Source of the DNA: Leptodesmis sichuanensis A121
Lineage (GTDB): Bacteria; Cyanobacteriota; Cyanobacteriia; Leptolyngbyales; Leptolyngbyaceae
Assembly (NCBI RefSeq): GCF_021379005.1
Contig: NZ_CP075171.1
Span: 3,286,001-3,350,000, forward strand
Reading direction: 5' to 3'
Length of the DNA stretch: 64,000 bases
Shown: positions 1-9,281 of the stretch, in pieces
How positions within the stretch are numbered: the first letter of the stretch is position 1
Layout of the letters: each line of letters starts with the position of its first letter
The notes under the pieces: generated by a model
What the model saw: only the letters and a program-made list of their open reading frames with translations
The model's database searches: none
Told to the model about the DNA's origin: nothing
Position numbers and translations under genes: made by a program

Positions 1-2
1 GG

Positions 3-122
3 TTAATTGTCAGGAAACAGATAGCGAATTGAAACAAACCCTGAGAAGAACAGCAGGCTGACAATCGCAACAGCGATCGGAGCGGGGATGGCGGCCAAGA
101 GGATAGCAGGAAATAATGGCAT
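3..122 (-). CDS. Possible 39-residue single-span membrane protein
   Basis: A short minus-strand reading frame with ATG at 122 and TAA at 3-5 encodes 39 residues. The product begins MPLFPAIL, is almost wholly hydrophobic from residues 3 to 32, and ends in a short polar tail (RYLFPDN), as expected of one transmembrane helix. Tiny membrane proteins of this size are common as photosystem, cytochrome b6f and NDH-1 subunits in cyanobacteria, but I do not recognise this as any of PsbX, PsbY, PsbM, PetG, PetL, PetM, PetN, PsaI or PsaM. There is no clear Shine-Dalgarno sequence upstream. It could be chance coding. Confidence 0.3.
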   Translation of the reverse strand: MPLFPAILLAAIPAPIAVAIVSLLFFSGFVSIRYLFPDN

Positions 123-219
123 TGCCCAAAGAAATTATCAATTTCTGTTCTCAACTGATTGATGCTACCAGCCCCGTTTGACGCTCCTGTGAATCTTCCG
201 TCTCAGAGTGTTGACATCA

Positions 220-483
220 TTAAGCCAAATGCATCTGTAAAACGGCGCGGGGAGCCTTACGCACTCGGCAGCGGATCGTTTCATGGCCCAGACGGGTGCA
301 GGCTTCATAGCGATGACACCCGGAAAAACCATAATATTCGCCCTCCACTTCCAGGACATCGATCGGCTCCTGTAAGCCAATTGCTTGAATCGACTCCATC
401 AAGGCTGCAACCTTGGCCTGGTCATTTTGCCGGGGGAGAGGACGGCGGATTTTGTGCAACGGAATATTTTCAATTCGTACCAT
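220..483 (-). CDS. srx: Sulfiredoxin
   Basis: An 87-residue ParB/sulfiredoxin-fold protein of normal full length. The motif FSGCHRYEA (residues 53-61) contains the catalytic cysteine Cys56 and the ATP-binding arginine/histidine region. The rest (RRPLPRQND near the N-terminus, KAPRAVLQMHLA at the C-terminus) matches the cyanobacterial sulfiredoxin pattern. The family uses ATP and thiol to reduce the sulfinic acid form of the catalytic cysteine in 2-Cys peroxiredoxins, so it acts in cytosolic peroxide defence. The gene is divergent from the SpoIID-domain gene, with a 139-bp shared upstream region. A PrxQ peroxiredoxin lies at 24.5 kb, although the classical substrate is the 2-Cys type. Confidence 0.9.
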   Translation of the reverse strand: MVRIENIPLHKIRRPLPRQNDQAKVAALMESIQAIGLQEPIDVLEVEGEYYGFSGCHRYEACTRLGHETIRCRVRKAPRAVLQMHLA

Positions 484-622
484 CGGGATGCTCCATACGT
501 CTTCTTAAATCATAGTCATTACGACTACGGATTTCAAGTTTTGAGAAAGGGTGTGCCATCCTGACCAGGGACAAGTATCGTAGTATCTAACCTCAGAACC
601 TCTTCTCCTGTCTAAGTCTGCG

Positions 623-2293
623 ATGCTCACAATGCGCTTTTCTTCCCTCCTTGCCCTGCCAGGAACGATCGCTGCTGCTATCCTGGGGCTCAGTCTTGCT
701 CCACAACCGGGATGCGCTACCCCAGGTCAGGATATCGATTTACAGGTCGGCATTGTGCAACGGTTTGGTCGACAACCCTCGGATGTGTTGATGCTGCAGG
801 CCCAACCGGGCGATCGCCTGACGATTCGTTTCCAGACTGGGGACAAGGCTCAAGCCTGGAGCGGTGCAACGGCTCAGCTGGCGATCGTCCAGCAAGCCTT
901 ACCCACTCCCCAGATTGAAGAACGGGTGGTGCTGGCAACCCATCGCAGCTACGAAAGTGCCGAAGATGAAGCCAATCGCTGGCGGGCAGAAGGCATTCCC
1001 GTTGAAATTGCCCAACCGAAGCGCTGGCAGGTATGGGCAAAACGAGATGTCTACCACACCCCCCTATTGCGGCGATTGTTATTGCAAAGCTTACAGGGGC
1101 GAGGCATCCAAACCGCGTTTGTGGATACCCAGGTGTTGCAAAAGCGACCTAAGGTGGTACTGGAAATGAACGGGCAGCGGGTCGCTCAGGAGCAGCTGCA
1201 GATCTCGTCGGCTAAGGGAATCATCAAGGTTGTGAGTCAGCGCACGGATGATCCACCCAAGCCGAAGACTCCCCCAGAGCGAGTAGAACGGCTGTACTAT
1301 GGCAATTTGCGGCTGCAACCGAATGCTTATGGGACGTACACGCTGGTGAATCAGGTGCCGCTGGAAACTTATCTACGGGGTGTGGTGCCCCATGAAATTG
1401 GCTCTACGACTACGCCATCGGTGCTGGAAACACAGGCAATTCTGGCCCGGACGTATGCCCTGCGAAATCTGCGCCGCTTTGCCATTGATGATTACCAGCT
1501 TTGTGCCGATACCCAATGTCAGGTGTATTACGGATTAACGGGAATTACGCCGGCAACCGATCGGGCGATCGCGGCCACTCGTGGGAAAGTCCTCACCTAC
1601 CAGAACGAACTGGTGGATGCGGTTTATTCTGCGGCCACGGGAGGAGTCACAGCGGCCTTTAATGATGTCTGGCATGGCCCCAGTCGTCCCTATTTGCGCC
1701 CAATCATTGATTCGGTGGCCGCTAAGTGGGATCTGTCTCAGCAAAGTTTGGCCAATGAACAAAACTTCCGCCAGTTTGTCCAACAGAAGCAGGGCTTTAA
1801 TGAGGATGACCAGAAGTGGTTCCGTTGGCGGTATGACAGCAGTTTGAGCGAGTTAAATCAGGAGTTGCGAGAGTATCTCAAATCCTTAAAAAGTCCTCTG
1901 GCTAATTTCAAAACCATTCAGGGAATGGAAGTGCTGCAGCGATCGCCTGCTGGACGAGTGCAAATCTTACGAGTCACCACTGACCAGGGAGCCGTTGATC
2001 TGGAAAAAGATAATATCCTGATCGCCTTCTATGCTCCGGCCAGTCTGCTGTTTTACATGGATCCCCTGTACGATGCCCAGAAAAAGCTGACCGGGTATGC
2101 CTTTATCGGCGGCGGCCTGGGGCATGGCGTGGGACTCAGCCAGAGTGGTTCCTATCGCCTGGGTAAACTGGGCTGGAACAGCGATCGCATTCTCAGCTTT
2201 TACTACCCTGGTACTCAGGTGCAATCGGTGAATAACTCCCTGGTGTTCTGGCGGGATCCTGCCAATCTTCAGCCTCCTGAGCCTCAAATGTAA
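623..2293 (+). CDS. SpoIID/LytB domain protein, exported
   Basis: A 556-residue protein with an N-terminal hydrophobic signal segment (about residues 8-30) followed by a divergent SPOR-like or linker region and a SpoIID domain from about residue 225 (LYYGNLRL, then [15 protein letters not shown], then ARTYALRN). Downstream are the VYSAATGG and [10 protein letters not shown] motifs typical of the family. SpoIID is a peptidoglycan lytic transglycosylase in spore formers; cyanobacterial homologues are assumed to act on the periplasmic wall. A second ATG lies 9 bases in, so the start is uncertain by three codons. The 3' end overlaps the convergent GH100 gene by about 100 bases. Confidence 0.85.
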   Translation: MLTMRFSSLLALPGTIAAAILGLSLAPQPGCATPGQDIDLQVGIVQRFGRQPSDVLMLQAQPGDRLTIRFQTGDKAQAWSGATAQLAIVQQALPTPQIEERVVLATHRSYESAEDEANRWRAEGIPVEIAQPKRWQVWAKRDVYHTPLLRRLLLQSLQGRGIQTAFVDTQVLQKRPKVVLEMNGQRVAQEQLQISSAKGIIKVVSQRTDDPPKPKTPPERVERLYYGNLRLQPNAYGTYTLVNQVPLETYLRGVVPHEIGSTTTPSVLETQAILARTYALRNLRRFAIDDYQLCADTQCQVYYGLTGITPATDRAIAATRGKVLTYQNELVDAVYSAATGGVTAAFNDVWHGPSRPYLRPIIDSVAAKWDLSQQSLANEQNFRQFVQQKQGFNEDDQKWFRWRYDSSLSELNQELREYLKSLKSPLANFKTIQGMEVLQRSPAGRVQILRVTTDQGAVDLEKDNILIAFYAPASLLFYMDPLYDAQKKLTGYAFIGGGLGHGVGLSQSGSYRLGKLGWNSDRILSFYYPGTQVQSVNNSLVFWRDPANLQPPEPQM

Positions 2294-3722
2294 TCATTTT
2301 CAAATGGTCAGGATTGGCAATGAACTCCTTCGCCAGCAAATATCCGGCGATCGTCCAGGTTTGATACTTGCGGGCTTCCTTACCAATTAACCGGGCATCG
2401 GGGCCATCGTAGTATTCTGGCCACTGATCCTGGAGCAGGCGGCGTTCCGCAATGGCGATCGCATGGTGCCCCAATTCGGCCCGGTTCATCTTACGCGCCG
2501 CCGCCGTTAACATCCACAGCAATACAGGCCAACTGCCCCCATTGTGGTACGACCAGGGCCGATTTTTAGGATCTGCCCCCGTGACAATCTGCCAGTCCCG
2601 ATCTTCCAGGGCCGGATAACACAACTTCATCGGCATATTGCCGACCAGATCTGCCCACCGCAATTCAATCAAATTCAAAATCCAGTGGGATTGATGCTCA
2701 TTCGTCAGTCCAGCAATAATGGCCATCAAATTGCCGATCGCAAAAAAGCGACAATCCAACTGGGATGGCCCCAAATTCCCAGCCAGATAGCCTCCCGCCT
2801 CTGGCACCCATTTCGCCAACCGATAAAATGGAATGGAATCGGAGTAAATATTGAACTGATTCAGCGCTTCTTCGCCATACTCTTCGACTTGAAAACGATA
2901 AATCACATTCAAGCGATCGGTATCAATCCAGTAATTGTCTCGCAAGTGTTGTTGCAACGGCCCTAAGCGATTTCTGGCTGCTTGTAAAATAGTCTGATTT
3001 TCTGGAATGGGCAGCAGCAATTCCAAACTGGTTCGCAGCGCTGCATAAAACAGCGACTGAATATCCAGGGGGTGACCATACAATCCCATGCGGCGATCGA
3101 TCATGCTGGCTCCATCTGGCACCAATACCATCGGGTACATATCAAACCGTGTCACCAGACACAGTTCCAGCACCAGCCGAATACCTTCCTGGAAATCGCT
3201 ACGCTGCACTAAAGCCGTATCTTGAGTAGAAATGACATAAGCTCGTAGCAACAGCACCCACCAGAGACCCGCATCCGCTGGAGCCACCCGCCCGATCGCA
3301 TGATCACCAAAGTCTGGCTTGAGATACTCGCCGCCAATAATCGTGGCAATTTTGAAACTGGCAGGTAGCAGTCCCCGGCTGGGTTTTAAACACTCCAATT
3401 GCCCCGTCTTGGGCTGTAATTTCAGGGTTTCTTCCAGAAAATGGCGCACAATATCCGGTCGGCCTTCAATCAAAAATAACAGCGCCGAGGGAAAGAAATC
3501 GCGAATGAAGCACTGATCGTAATTCAGGGCCGCGATGTCAGGATCACGGGCCGCGATCGTGCCGATCGGTCGCCCGTTGTAGTACATGATGGTTTTTTCC
3601 AATTCATCCCAGGCTTGCTCGACCAGGGTGCGTGTGATGCGATCGCCCAACCTACTCCACCTCGCTACAGTTCGATTTTGGATTTTAGATTTTGGATTTA
3701 GGGATTTGCGATTAAATAGCAT
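2193..3722 (-). CDS. Glycoside hydrolase family 100 alkaline/neutral invertase
   Basis: The protein matches the plant and cyanobacterial alkaline/neutral invertase family, which splits sucrose into glucose and fructose in the cytosol. Visible family blocks are [19 protein letters not shown] (about residues 38-56), [11 protein letters not shown] (67-77), the [12 protein letters not shown] block and a C-terminal [12 protein letters not shown] block. Length is about 480-509 residues, normal for GH100. The ORF's first 20 residues ([13 protein letters not shown]) come from an intergenic-type heptad repeat, and no other Met occurs before MYYNGRP, so the native start may be a non-ATG codon around residue 20-30. 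The last 100 bases overlap the convergent SpoIID gene, which is unusual and would give antisense 3' ends. Confidence 0.88.
   Translation of the reverse strand: MLFNRKSLNPKSKIQNRTVARWSRLGDRITRTLVEQAWDELEKTIMYYNGRPIGTIAARDPDIAALNYDQCFIRDFFPSALLFLIEGRPDIVRHFLEETLKLQPKTGQLECLKPSRGLLPASFKIATIIGGEYLKPDFGDHAIGRVAPADAGLWWVLLLRAYVISTQDTALVQRSDFQEGIRLVLELCLVTRFDMYPMVLVPDGASMIDRRMGLYGHPLDIQSLFYAALRTSLELLLPIPENQTILQAARNRLGPLQQHLRDNYWIDTDRLNVIYRFQVEEYGEEALNQFNIYSDSIPFYRLAKWVPEAGGYLAGNLGPSQLDCRFFAIGNLMAIIAGLTNEHQSHWILNLIELRWADLVGNMPMKLCYPALEDRDWQIVTGADPKNRPWSYHNGGSWPVLLWMLTAAARKMNRAELGHHAIAIAERRLLQDQWPEYYDGPDARLIGKEARKYQTWTIAGYLLAKEFIANPDHLKMITFEAQEAEDWQDPARTPGSYSPIAPEYQGSKS
3673..3703. repeat. Heptad short tandem repeat at the GH100 5' end
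   Basis: Imperfect repeats of an ATTTTGG/ATTTTAG unit. The same class of STRR occurs in other spacers of this window. Here it lies inside the annotated N-terminus of the invertase gene and supplies its odd first residues. Confidence 0.6.
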
Positions 3723-3790
3723 CCCATCTGTAGGATGGGTTACAGCTAACGTCTAACACATCCCAGGGATTTCATTTTCGCGCACAGCCC

Positions 3791-4273
3791 TTAATCCTTT
3801 AATTGACAGCGGCCTTCAGTTTGGCACAATCGTTGTTGGCGTTCGGTGACGATCGTGGCCAGATCCGGTCGCCCTGTGAGAGCCAGTCTCCAGTCCGCCC
3901 AGATTTCATAAATCCAGTCCACCAGGGGGCCAACGACGGGCCATTTGGTGACGGCGTAAATCCAACCCATCCCCAAAATTTCATACACCTGCCGAAACAC
4001 TTCCACGTTTTGAATCACCGTGCCATCCGGCAGAACCGCATGAATCCGCCCCATTGCCGTTTCAAAGTCTACCCCACCATTGGCCTCAGCACTATATTGA
4101 TCATCAGCAATATCGACAAAGGCCACCAATCCCCGTCCGGCATCCCGTTTTTTCAGGAAATTGACTTCTCGCACACACAGCGGACAGGCTCCGTCATACA
4201 ACAGTTTGATCTGCCAGGAAGCCGGAGGAGATGAAACATCAGCTGCAAAGGATTGAGTATCAGGCAAAACCAT
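3791..4273 (-). CDS. Thiol-disulfide oxidoreductase, DCC family (DUF393)
   Basis: A 160-residue protein with the hallmark LLYDGACPLC motif near residues 24-33, which gives the family its DxxCxxC name (Cys30 and Cys33). Further family features are an acidic FVDIADDQ segment, GRIHAVLPDG, a FRQVYEILG helix and a hydrophobic YAVTKWPVVGPLVDWIYE segment. DCC proteins have a thioredoxin-like fold and are thought to exchange thiols and disulfides; the substrate is unknown. The first 20 residues are non-conserved and the start could be slightly downstream. The gene is downstream of and divergent from nothing obvious, and ends 68 bases before the invertase start. Confidence 0.85.
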   Translation of the reverse strand: MVLPDTQSFAADVSSPPASWQIKLLYDGACPLCVREVNFLKKRDAGRGLVAFVDIADDQYSAEANGGVDFETAMGRIHAVLPDGTVIQNVEVFRQVYEILGMGWIYAVTKWPVVGPLVDWIYEIWADWRLALTGRPDLATIVTERQQRLCQTEGRCQLKD

Positions 4274-4617
4274 AGAACTTTAGCTCTGTGAAGCTGGATA
4301 AACGGGTGACAGGATTACCTTAAGAAATATAACAAGTCTGGTCAGACCTCGTGGGGGCGATCGTGAAGAGGTGGTCTTGGGGTTGCCCTTGCAGAACGAA
4401 TAGAGTAGGAGAAACTTGCTTCTCAAAGCCCCATTCTGCATCCGAGCAAATGCCGCTGCGACGGGTCAAGATATGGAAATTTTGAGGCTCTATGCCCGAT
4501 TGGAGCAAAGGCAAAACCTGCCCCTACCCAATCTATGCCAACTGAACCAATGGATGACCTCAGTTTAGTAATCCTATTCAGAATGATAGAATCGCACCAA
4601 TCCTCGAAGGATAAAAT
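4274..4617. other. 344-bp spacer without a supported gene
   Basis: Only a 64-codon minus-strand frame (4320-4514) is open here and it has no recognisable family features, so I do not call it. The right-hand 60 bases are AT-rich and carry an AAGGAT Shine-Dalgarno-like sequence just before the small gene at 4618. Confidence 0.5.
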
Positions 4618-4839
4618 ATGACATCACTGGCAGAAATCGAAGCGGCCATTACTCAGCTTCCCGAAGCCGAAGCACGCCAACTTGCAGTCTGGTTGCAAGA
4701 TTATCTTTATAAGAAGTGGGATCAGCAAATTGCATCTGATCTGGCAGCAGGCAAATTGGATAAACTCATTCAACAAGCGGAATCCGACATCACAGCAGGG
4801 CATGTGAGGGATCTGGATGAAGTCCTTCGCAACTCCTGA
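4618..4839 (+). CDS. Small antitoxin-like protein (pair with RelE/ParE-type toxin)
   Basis: A 73-residue protein rich in Ala, Gln and Asp with a predicted helical body (AEIEAAITQLPEAEARQLAVWL) and a polar tail (DITAGHVRDLDEVLRNS). The last part resembles the C-terminal tail of antitoxins that wrap around RelE/ParE toxins. No ribbon-helix-helix or HTH DNA-binding domain is obvious. It is preceded by a good Shine-Dalgarno sequence (AAGGAT) and overlaps the following toxin-like gene by 23 bases, so the two must be one operon and translationally coupled. Function is inferred from this arrangement. Confidence 0.7.
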   Translation: MTSLAEIEAAITQLPEAEARQLAVWLQDYLYKKWDQQIASDLAAGKLDKLIQQAESDITAGHVRDLDEVLRNS

Positions 4840-5074
4840 CTTTTGGAATGCTTATGCTACTCTTTCACCCGCAGTTAAGAAACAAGCCCGAAAAGCCTAT
4901 AGCCTCTGGAAACAGGATCAACTTCATCCATCGTTGCACTTTAAGAAGGTTGGAAGGAACCTTTGGTCAGCCAGAATATCCGGAGGGTATCGAGCACTTG
5001 CTCTAAAAAAGGGGAGCGACTATTACTGGTTCTGGATTGGTTCACATGACGAATATGAAATACTGATCAATTGA
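4817..5074 (+). CDS. RelE/ParE-superfamily toxin-like protein
   Basis: An 85-residue basic protein with the RelE/ParE layout: N-terminal helix (PDFWNAYATLSPAVKKQARKAY), then a beta-sheet core (LHFKKVGRNLWSARISGGYRALAL) and a final DYYWFWIGSHDEYEIL strand. The pattern of HFKK-VG-LWS-RI-GYRAL followed by WIG-HDEYE is typical of the HigB/RelE-like family, which either cleaves ribosome-bound mRNA or inhibits gyrase. The gene starts inside the upstream antitoxin-like gene. Toxicity and target are not shown by sequence; the family is well supported. Confidence 0.78.
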   Translation: MKSFATPDFWNAYATLSPAVKKQARKAYSLWKQDQLHPSLHFKKVGRNLWSARISGGYRALALKKGSDYYWFWIGSHDEYEILIN

Positions 5075-5143
5075 GAACAGGTTAGTCTCTAAAAGCAGTA
5101 ATTTCGATCTCATATTCATTTAACGAGAGTAAGCATCAATAGA

Positions 5144-6238
5144 GTGTCCCAGCAAGTAGAGATTGCCATTATTGGAGCCGGAATCACTGGGTTGACCTGC
5201 GCTCGGATTCTGCAGCAAGCGGGGTATCAGGTCGTTGTTCTGGAGAAGTCGCGGGGAGTGGGAGGACGGATGGCCACCCGACGACTACAGGGCACGATCG
5301 CCGATCATGGAACCTGCTATTTGTCGCCTAAAGGAGAGGCATTTCGCCACTTTATCCAGGATTTAGTAACAGCAGGCATCGTAGAGATCTGGACGGATGC
5401 GATTTACACCCTGGATGCTCATGGGCAATTGCATGCTCCTGCAGCGAGCGATCGCGCTCCCCGGTATGTGGCTCCGGCGGGAATGACTGCGATCGCAAAA
5501 TTCCTGGCTGCTGGCTTGGAGATTCGCTGCAACCAGCGGGTGATCCACTTGTCTCTCAAGCCAAACCAGCACTGGCAACTGACCCTGGAAAATACCTCAT
5601 CAGAAGCCGCCACTGAATCCATCCTGGAGGCTCAAGCCGTGATTGTGACTACTCCGGCTCCCCAGGCAGTTTTGCTACTCCAACCGTTGGTTGATCGAGA
5701 AATTTCAGAGGCATCATTCAACGCCTTAAACGCTGTGGAATTTTCGCCCTGTATTAGTGTGATGGCCGGGTATCCGGCGGAACGAGAAGCGGATTGGCTG
5801 AATCAGTATGCGGATGTGAAAGCGATCGCCTCCTCCCAGCATCCTGACCTGGCCTGGGTTGGCTTAGACAGCAGCAAGCGTCCTTCCGCTTCCCATCTCC
5901 TGCTGGTCATTCAGAGTACAGCCGCCTTTGCTAGACAGGTTCTGGAAGAAACAGATTTAATGCCGATCGGCCACAGATTGCTGCAACAGACAGCCTCATT
6001 GGCTCCCTGGATTCCCTCCCCAGACTGGTTGCAGGTACATCGTTGGCGCTATGCGTTTACCAATCAGCCCCTACAACAGCCCTACTGGATAGCAGGCACT
6101 CCTGCACCTCTCGTCTGTAGCGGGGATTGGTGCAGTGGCAGGCGAGTGGAAAATGCATTTCAAGCAGGTTGGGAAACGGCTTATTATCTCAACAGCCAGT
6201 TGCAAAATCATGAGCTAAAAAAACTCTCCAGGCTCTAG
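5144..6238 (+). CDS. Renalase-like FAD-dependent amine oxidase/oxidoreductase
   Basis: A 364-residue flavoprotein starting at GTG (5144) with a GAGA-rich region about 15 bases upstream. The N-terminus VEIAIIGAGITGLTCARIL is the dinucleotide-binding GxGxxG fold, followed by VVLEKSRGVGGRMATRR, the second FAD motif characteristic of the renalase-like family, and DHGTCYLS. The C-terminal block around CSGDWCSGRRVENAFQAGWETA closes the FAD site. Cyanobacterial members of this family are widespread and mostly uncharacterised; renalase itself oxidises anomeric or isomeric forms of NAD(P)H. Substrate here is unknown. Confidence 0.82.
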   Translation: MSQQVEIAIIGAGITGLTCARILQQAGYQVVVLEKSRGVGGRMATRRLQGTIADHGTCYLSPKGEAFRHFIQDLVTAGIVEIWTDAIYTLDAHGQLHAPAASDRAPRYVAPAGMTAIAKFLAAGLEIRCNQRVIHLSLKPNQHWQLTLENTSSEAATESILEAQAVIVTTPAPQAVLLLQPLVDREISEASFNALNAVEFSPCISVMAGYPAEREADWLNQYADVKAIASSQHPDLAWVGLDSSKRPSASHLLLVIQSTAAFARQVLEETDLMPIGHRLLQQTASLAPWIPSPDWLQVHRWRYAFTNQPLQQPYWIAGTPAPLVCSGDWCSGRRVENAFQAGWETAYYLNSQLQNHELKKLSRL

Positions 6239-6321
6239 TAGCCCAAAGAGTTAAAGCTTCTTATGGATTGATTGAACCTAGTTATGGATGAATCTAGTCT
6301 GGTTGATCCTGCAGCCTGAGC

Positions 6322-6507
6322 TTAGAGATCAACGGCTCCTGCTTCGCTTTGATCCATACCTTCTTGTTCTTGATCATCCTCTGCCCGATTGCCGCCAAAG
6401 GTGCGTCTTCTGCCCATACGGCCTGCATTTGTCCGTTTGCGGAACTTACGAGCATAAGCCTGATTACGCAGCGCTTTTTCTTTCTTTTGGTTGCGGCGTT
6501 TAGCCAT
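6322..6507 (-). CDS. Small basic conserved cyanobacterial protein
   Basis: A 61-residue protein whose first 37 residues are extremely basic (MAKRRNQKKEKALRNQ, then YARKFRKRTNAGRMGRRR), with a short acidic tail. I recall similar small Lys/Arg-rich proteins in many cyanobacterial genomes, with no assigned role. The charge pattern fits an RNA or ribosome-associated protein, but that is inference. It ends just after the convergent FAD oxidoreductase and is followed upstream by the cca gene on the same strand. Confidence 0.65.
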   Translation of the reverse strand: MAKRRNQKKEKALRNQAYARKFRKRTNAGRMGRRRTFGGNRAEDDQEQEGMDQSEAGAVDL

Positions 6508-6610
6508 GATTACCCCTTATGAAACGGCAAATAAGAAGAGCCAAAGCGAGTATCCAACCGTTCATCATTGGACAGATCGCCAGCCATCGTCAAATAGTCA
6601 GAAGATTACT

Positions 6611-8005
6611 TTAGCACATCCCGCTGATTATCTCCTTAGCAAGTTGCAACGCCTCCTCGATTGTCCTGATTTTGCCTTCTGCCCTGGCCAGTTGAATGGC
6701 GGCCAAAAGTTTGCCAATCACTGGCCCTGCTGGAATATGCAGATTTTTCATCAAATCCTGACCCGTTAGCAGGGGGATGGGGTGAGCGACTGGATCTTCT
6801 GGAGTGAGGAATCGCTCGATCAGAGGCGCGATCGCATCCAGGGGGACTCCGTGAGCGATCGCCACAACGGCAACCGCTGGAAAAACGGCTCCAACGCCCT
6901 GGAAAAAGAAATACTGTTCCCTGAGAGACAGCGCCAGTTGAGGGTGAGCAGGCTGTAGCAAGGGGGGATGTTCGCCAGATAGACCTGCCGCCGTTTCCAG
7001 AACTGGCAAAAACTTCAACACCGTACAAACCGCCTGAATCTCGACTCGACTGTATTTGAGTTTTCTCAAGCGCATCTCGGCGATATCGGGATCCGCTGCT
7101 TGTAAACAGGCCAGCTTTGCGGTCATTAACCAGTTGCGGGCCGAGCCAGATGCTTTTTGTTCGGCAGCGGCTGGGAGCGTAGTGCCCAAGCCGGGACGCA
7201 GGTGCTGGAATAGCCCCTGGGCAAAGGTCGGAGATGTTTCATTCAATAGCAGTGCCGCCCAATCTACCTTTTCGACTAATTCCAAACTGCGTGCTGTCGC
7301 ATCAGGCAGCCAGCTTTGCAGTAGACCATCCTGCCATGCCTGAGTCAGCCAGGGAGTACCTGCCTCGGTACTGAGTAGGTAATTCAGTTCTGACTGTACC
7401 CGTTCAGCGGCAATCCGGCGCAGGAGCGGGGCCAACTGACGAATCGCGGCTTGAGTTTCAGGTTCCAGGGAAAATCCCAGTTGGGCGGCCTGTCGATAGG
7501 CTCTGAGCAATCGCAGGGGGTCTTCTTCCAGGTTCTCGATCGACACCATTCGCAACTGCTGCTGCTGCAAATCCAGCCGACCCTGCAGCGGATCAAACAG
7601 GCGATCGCTCTGAGGATTGTAGGCGATCGCATTCACGGTAAAATCCCGTCGCAACAAATCGGCTTCCAGGGTTGGCCCGACCTGCTGGGCAAAATCCACG
7701 GTGCCTTGGGGAAACACAACTCGTGCAATCTGCCGTTCCTCATCCAGCAGGACAAATCCGGCTTTGTAGTGGCGGGCGATCGTCCGTGCCGTTTCCACCA
7801 CCTTCTCAGGCAATACAAAATCCAGATCTAAATACTCACTGTGCCGCCCCAACAAAGCATCCCGTACACTGCCCCCGACCAGATACGCAGACTCAGGTAG
7901 CCATTCCACGGAGAAGGGCCAGGTTTGGGGAGATAGTGCCGAAAGTCGAGTGCAAGTAATGGTTTGAATGTCCAACCCTTGATCTAAATGTGTCAAATCC
8001 AGCAA
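6611..8005 (-). CDS. cca: CCA tRNA nucleotidyltransferase / poly(A) polymerase family
   Basis: A 464-residue class II nucleotidyltransferase. The head domain has LVGGSVRDALLGR (residues 42-54), then the metal-binding DLD pair (Asp60, Asp62) and LLRRDFTVNAIAYN, followed by DPLQGRLDLQQQQLRMV and EEDPLRLLRAYRQAAQLGF, the standard order for tRNA CCA-adding enzymes and bacterial poly(A) polymerases. The C-terminal half is helical. The window's tRNA-Leu gene does not encode its own CCA end, so such an enzyme is needed to mature it. Some cyanobacteria split CC- and A-adding activities between two enzymes, and sequence alone does not decide which this is. Divergent from ycf34. Confidence 0.88.
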   Translation of the reverse strand: MLDLTHLDQGLDIQTITCTRLSALSPQTWPFSVEWLPESAYLVGGSVRDALLGRHSEYLDLDFVLPEKVVETARTIARHYKAGFVLLDEERQIARVVFPQGTVDFAQQVGPTLEADLLRRDFTVNAIAYNPQSDRLFDPLQGRLDLQQQQLRMVSIENLEEDPLRLLRAYRQAAQLGFSLEPETQAAIRQLAPLLRRIAAERVQSELNYLLSTEAGTPWLTQAWQDGLLQSWLPDATARSLELVEKVDWAALLLNETSPTFAQGLFQHLRPGLGTTLPAAAEQKASGSARNWLMTAKLACLQAADPDIAEMRLRKLKYSRVEIQAVCTVLKFLPVLETAAGLSGEHPPLLQPAHPQLALSLREQYFFFQGVGAVFPAVAVVAIAHGVPLDAIAPLIERFLTPEDPVAHPIPLLTGQDLMKNLHIPAGPVIGKLLAAIQLARAEGKIRTIEEALQLAKEIISGMC

Positions 8006-8192
8006 TGATCCGATCCTAACGATGCAACCAACAAAAGGACATTAAATCGATCTGTGCAATTCCTGAGAGTTTTAGCAAATTGTCACGAAAATCGACCCTG
8101 GTCAGGGTGAAGAATCCCTTCGCCTGAGCTAGAGTAACAGAAAAGCAACTCAAATCCTGAGATCAGATCTCCCGCGCTGAGAGATTAAAGCC

Positions 8193-8441
8193 ATGTGTAT
8201 CTGTGTAAATTGCCAGTATGTCGATCGCTGCACCACCTATTACGCGGTTGAGGAGCAGCATCAGCAACCCCATTTGACAGAAACTCCAGACTTTGAGGCG
8301 ACGGAACCCACGATCAACGTCAACATCCGCCACCAGGGAGAAATTATTGAAATGGAGTGGGATGTGGTTGGCTGTCTCAGCTTTAAGGAAGAAAAAGGCA
8401 AGTGGGCACGCCTGCGTCCCGGAGAACTGGTGCCGACCTGA
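8193..8441 (+). CDS. ycf34: Ycf34 family protein
   Basis: An 82-residue protein starting MCICVNCQYVDRC, with Cys2, Cys4, Cys7 and Cys13 clustered as in Ycf34, plus a later Cys in DVVGCLSF. Ycf34 is conserved in cyanobacteria and red-algal plastids; the Synechocystis protein has been reported to bind an iron-sulfur cluster and to affect photosynthetic electron flow. The stop codon overlaps the start codon of the next gene as TGATG, indicating coupled translation. Confidence 0.9.
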   Translation: MCICVNCQYVDRCTTYYAVEEQHQQPHLTETPDFEATEPTINVNIRHQGEIIEMEWDVVGCLSFKEEKGKWARLRPGELVPT

Positions 8442-8644
8442 TGGCTAAAGCGAAAATCCTTAAACCTGGGGAAACCTACACCTTCCGACGCTACTTTGAG
8501 CTGCGGTTTCCTCCAGCAGCGATTTTGCAGGAATTAGGGGCCAGTCTGACAATAGCCGAGATTGCTGCTCCGAAAGGCTCTGGCAGAGGTTTTGCACCTT
8601 CTGGTTGGAATGCTGAGTTATTAGGCGATTTCCCAAAAAGTTGA
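8441..8644 (+). CDS. Short protein coupled to ycf34, unrecognised
   Basis: A 67-residue frame beginning MAKAKILKPGETYTFRRYFEL with its ATG overlapping the ycf34 stop by one base. The N-terminal LKPGxTYTFxxYFEL pattern resembles the beginning of longer cyanobacterial proteins I have seen, so this may be a truncated copy. The C-terminus (GRGFAPSGWNAELLGDFPKS) shows no family features. I cannot assign a function. The tight junction to ycf34 supports it being translated. Confidence 0.45.
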   Translation: MAKAKILKPGETYTFRRYFELRFPPAAILQELGASLTIAEIAAPKGSGRGFAPSGWNAELLGDFPKS

Positions 8645-8887
8645 TCCCCGCCGATTGTAGAGGTCAAGGATTCGGCAGTTTCCCTTCGATGAAAGGCAGA
8701 AATTGTTGATCGCCAATTCATCTTGGTAGTGATATCTCTCGATCATCTGGGCACTCTGAGCAATGACAACCGCTGCATCAGGTAGAGCATACAGCATCTA
8801 CTTGAACAATCTCAGGGTGCCAGGAAAGCGGGGTCAAGCATCTAAATCAGCATTCAAACACTAACTTGTGTATCTCAGAGTTTTGTC

Positions 8888-9229
8888 ATGACCCATTCCC
8901 CAGAGTTCAGGCTCCTGAAACCAGAAGGTATCCTATCTGCTAGTGTCGCTAAACAATTGCTCCAGCAAGTCGAGGAGTGCCGTCAGGAAAATATCAGTAT
9001 CATCCTCATCGACCTCGAAAATGTTGCCATGATCGACAGTTTTGGTCTGGGCACCCTGATATCTATCCACACCAAACTTCGGATCGCTGGCGGTAAACTC
9101 TATCTCTGCAGTCTGCAAAAACAAGCCAACTTTCTGTTTGATATTTCAGCCATGGATCGGGTTTTAGATGTTCTCCCAAATCGGGAAGCCTTCTACGAGC
9201 AACTCCAGCAAACCTACTCAGCTTGCTAG
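8888..9229 (+). CDS. STAS-domain anti-sigma factor antagonist
   Basis: A 113-residue single-domain STAS protein. The core IILIDLENVAMIDSFGLGTLISI (residues 38-60, shown in parts: IDLENV, MIDSFGLG) contains Ser51, the serine that SpoIIAA-type proteins use for reversible phosphorylation by a cognate anti-sigma kinase. Partner-switching systems of this kind control sigma factors or signalling outputs; no kinase or phosphatase gene is adjacent, so the partner is elsewhere. The 243-bp upstream spacer shows no other gene. Confidence 0.88.
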   Translation: MTHSPEFRLLKPEGILSASVAKQLLQQVEECRQENISIILIDLENVAMIDSFGLGTLISIHTKLRIAGGKLYLCSLQKQANFLFDISAMDRVLDVLPNREAFYEQLQQTYSAC

Positions 9230-9281
9230 GCAAGGCATAGATGGTTCATGTTGAGTGCGACAGTCTGCTGATACTTAATCC

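Noticed and set aside
4320-4514. 64-codon minus-strand frame between the DCC gene and the TA-like pair
   Set aside because: No conserved features, no start signal and atypical composition.
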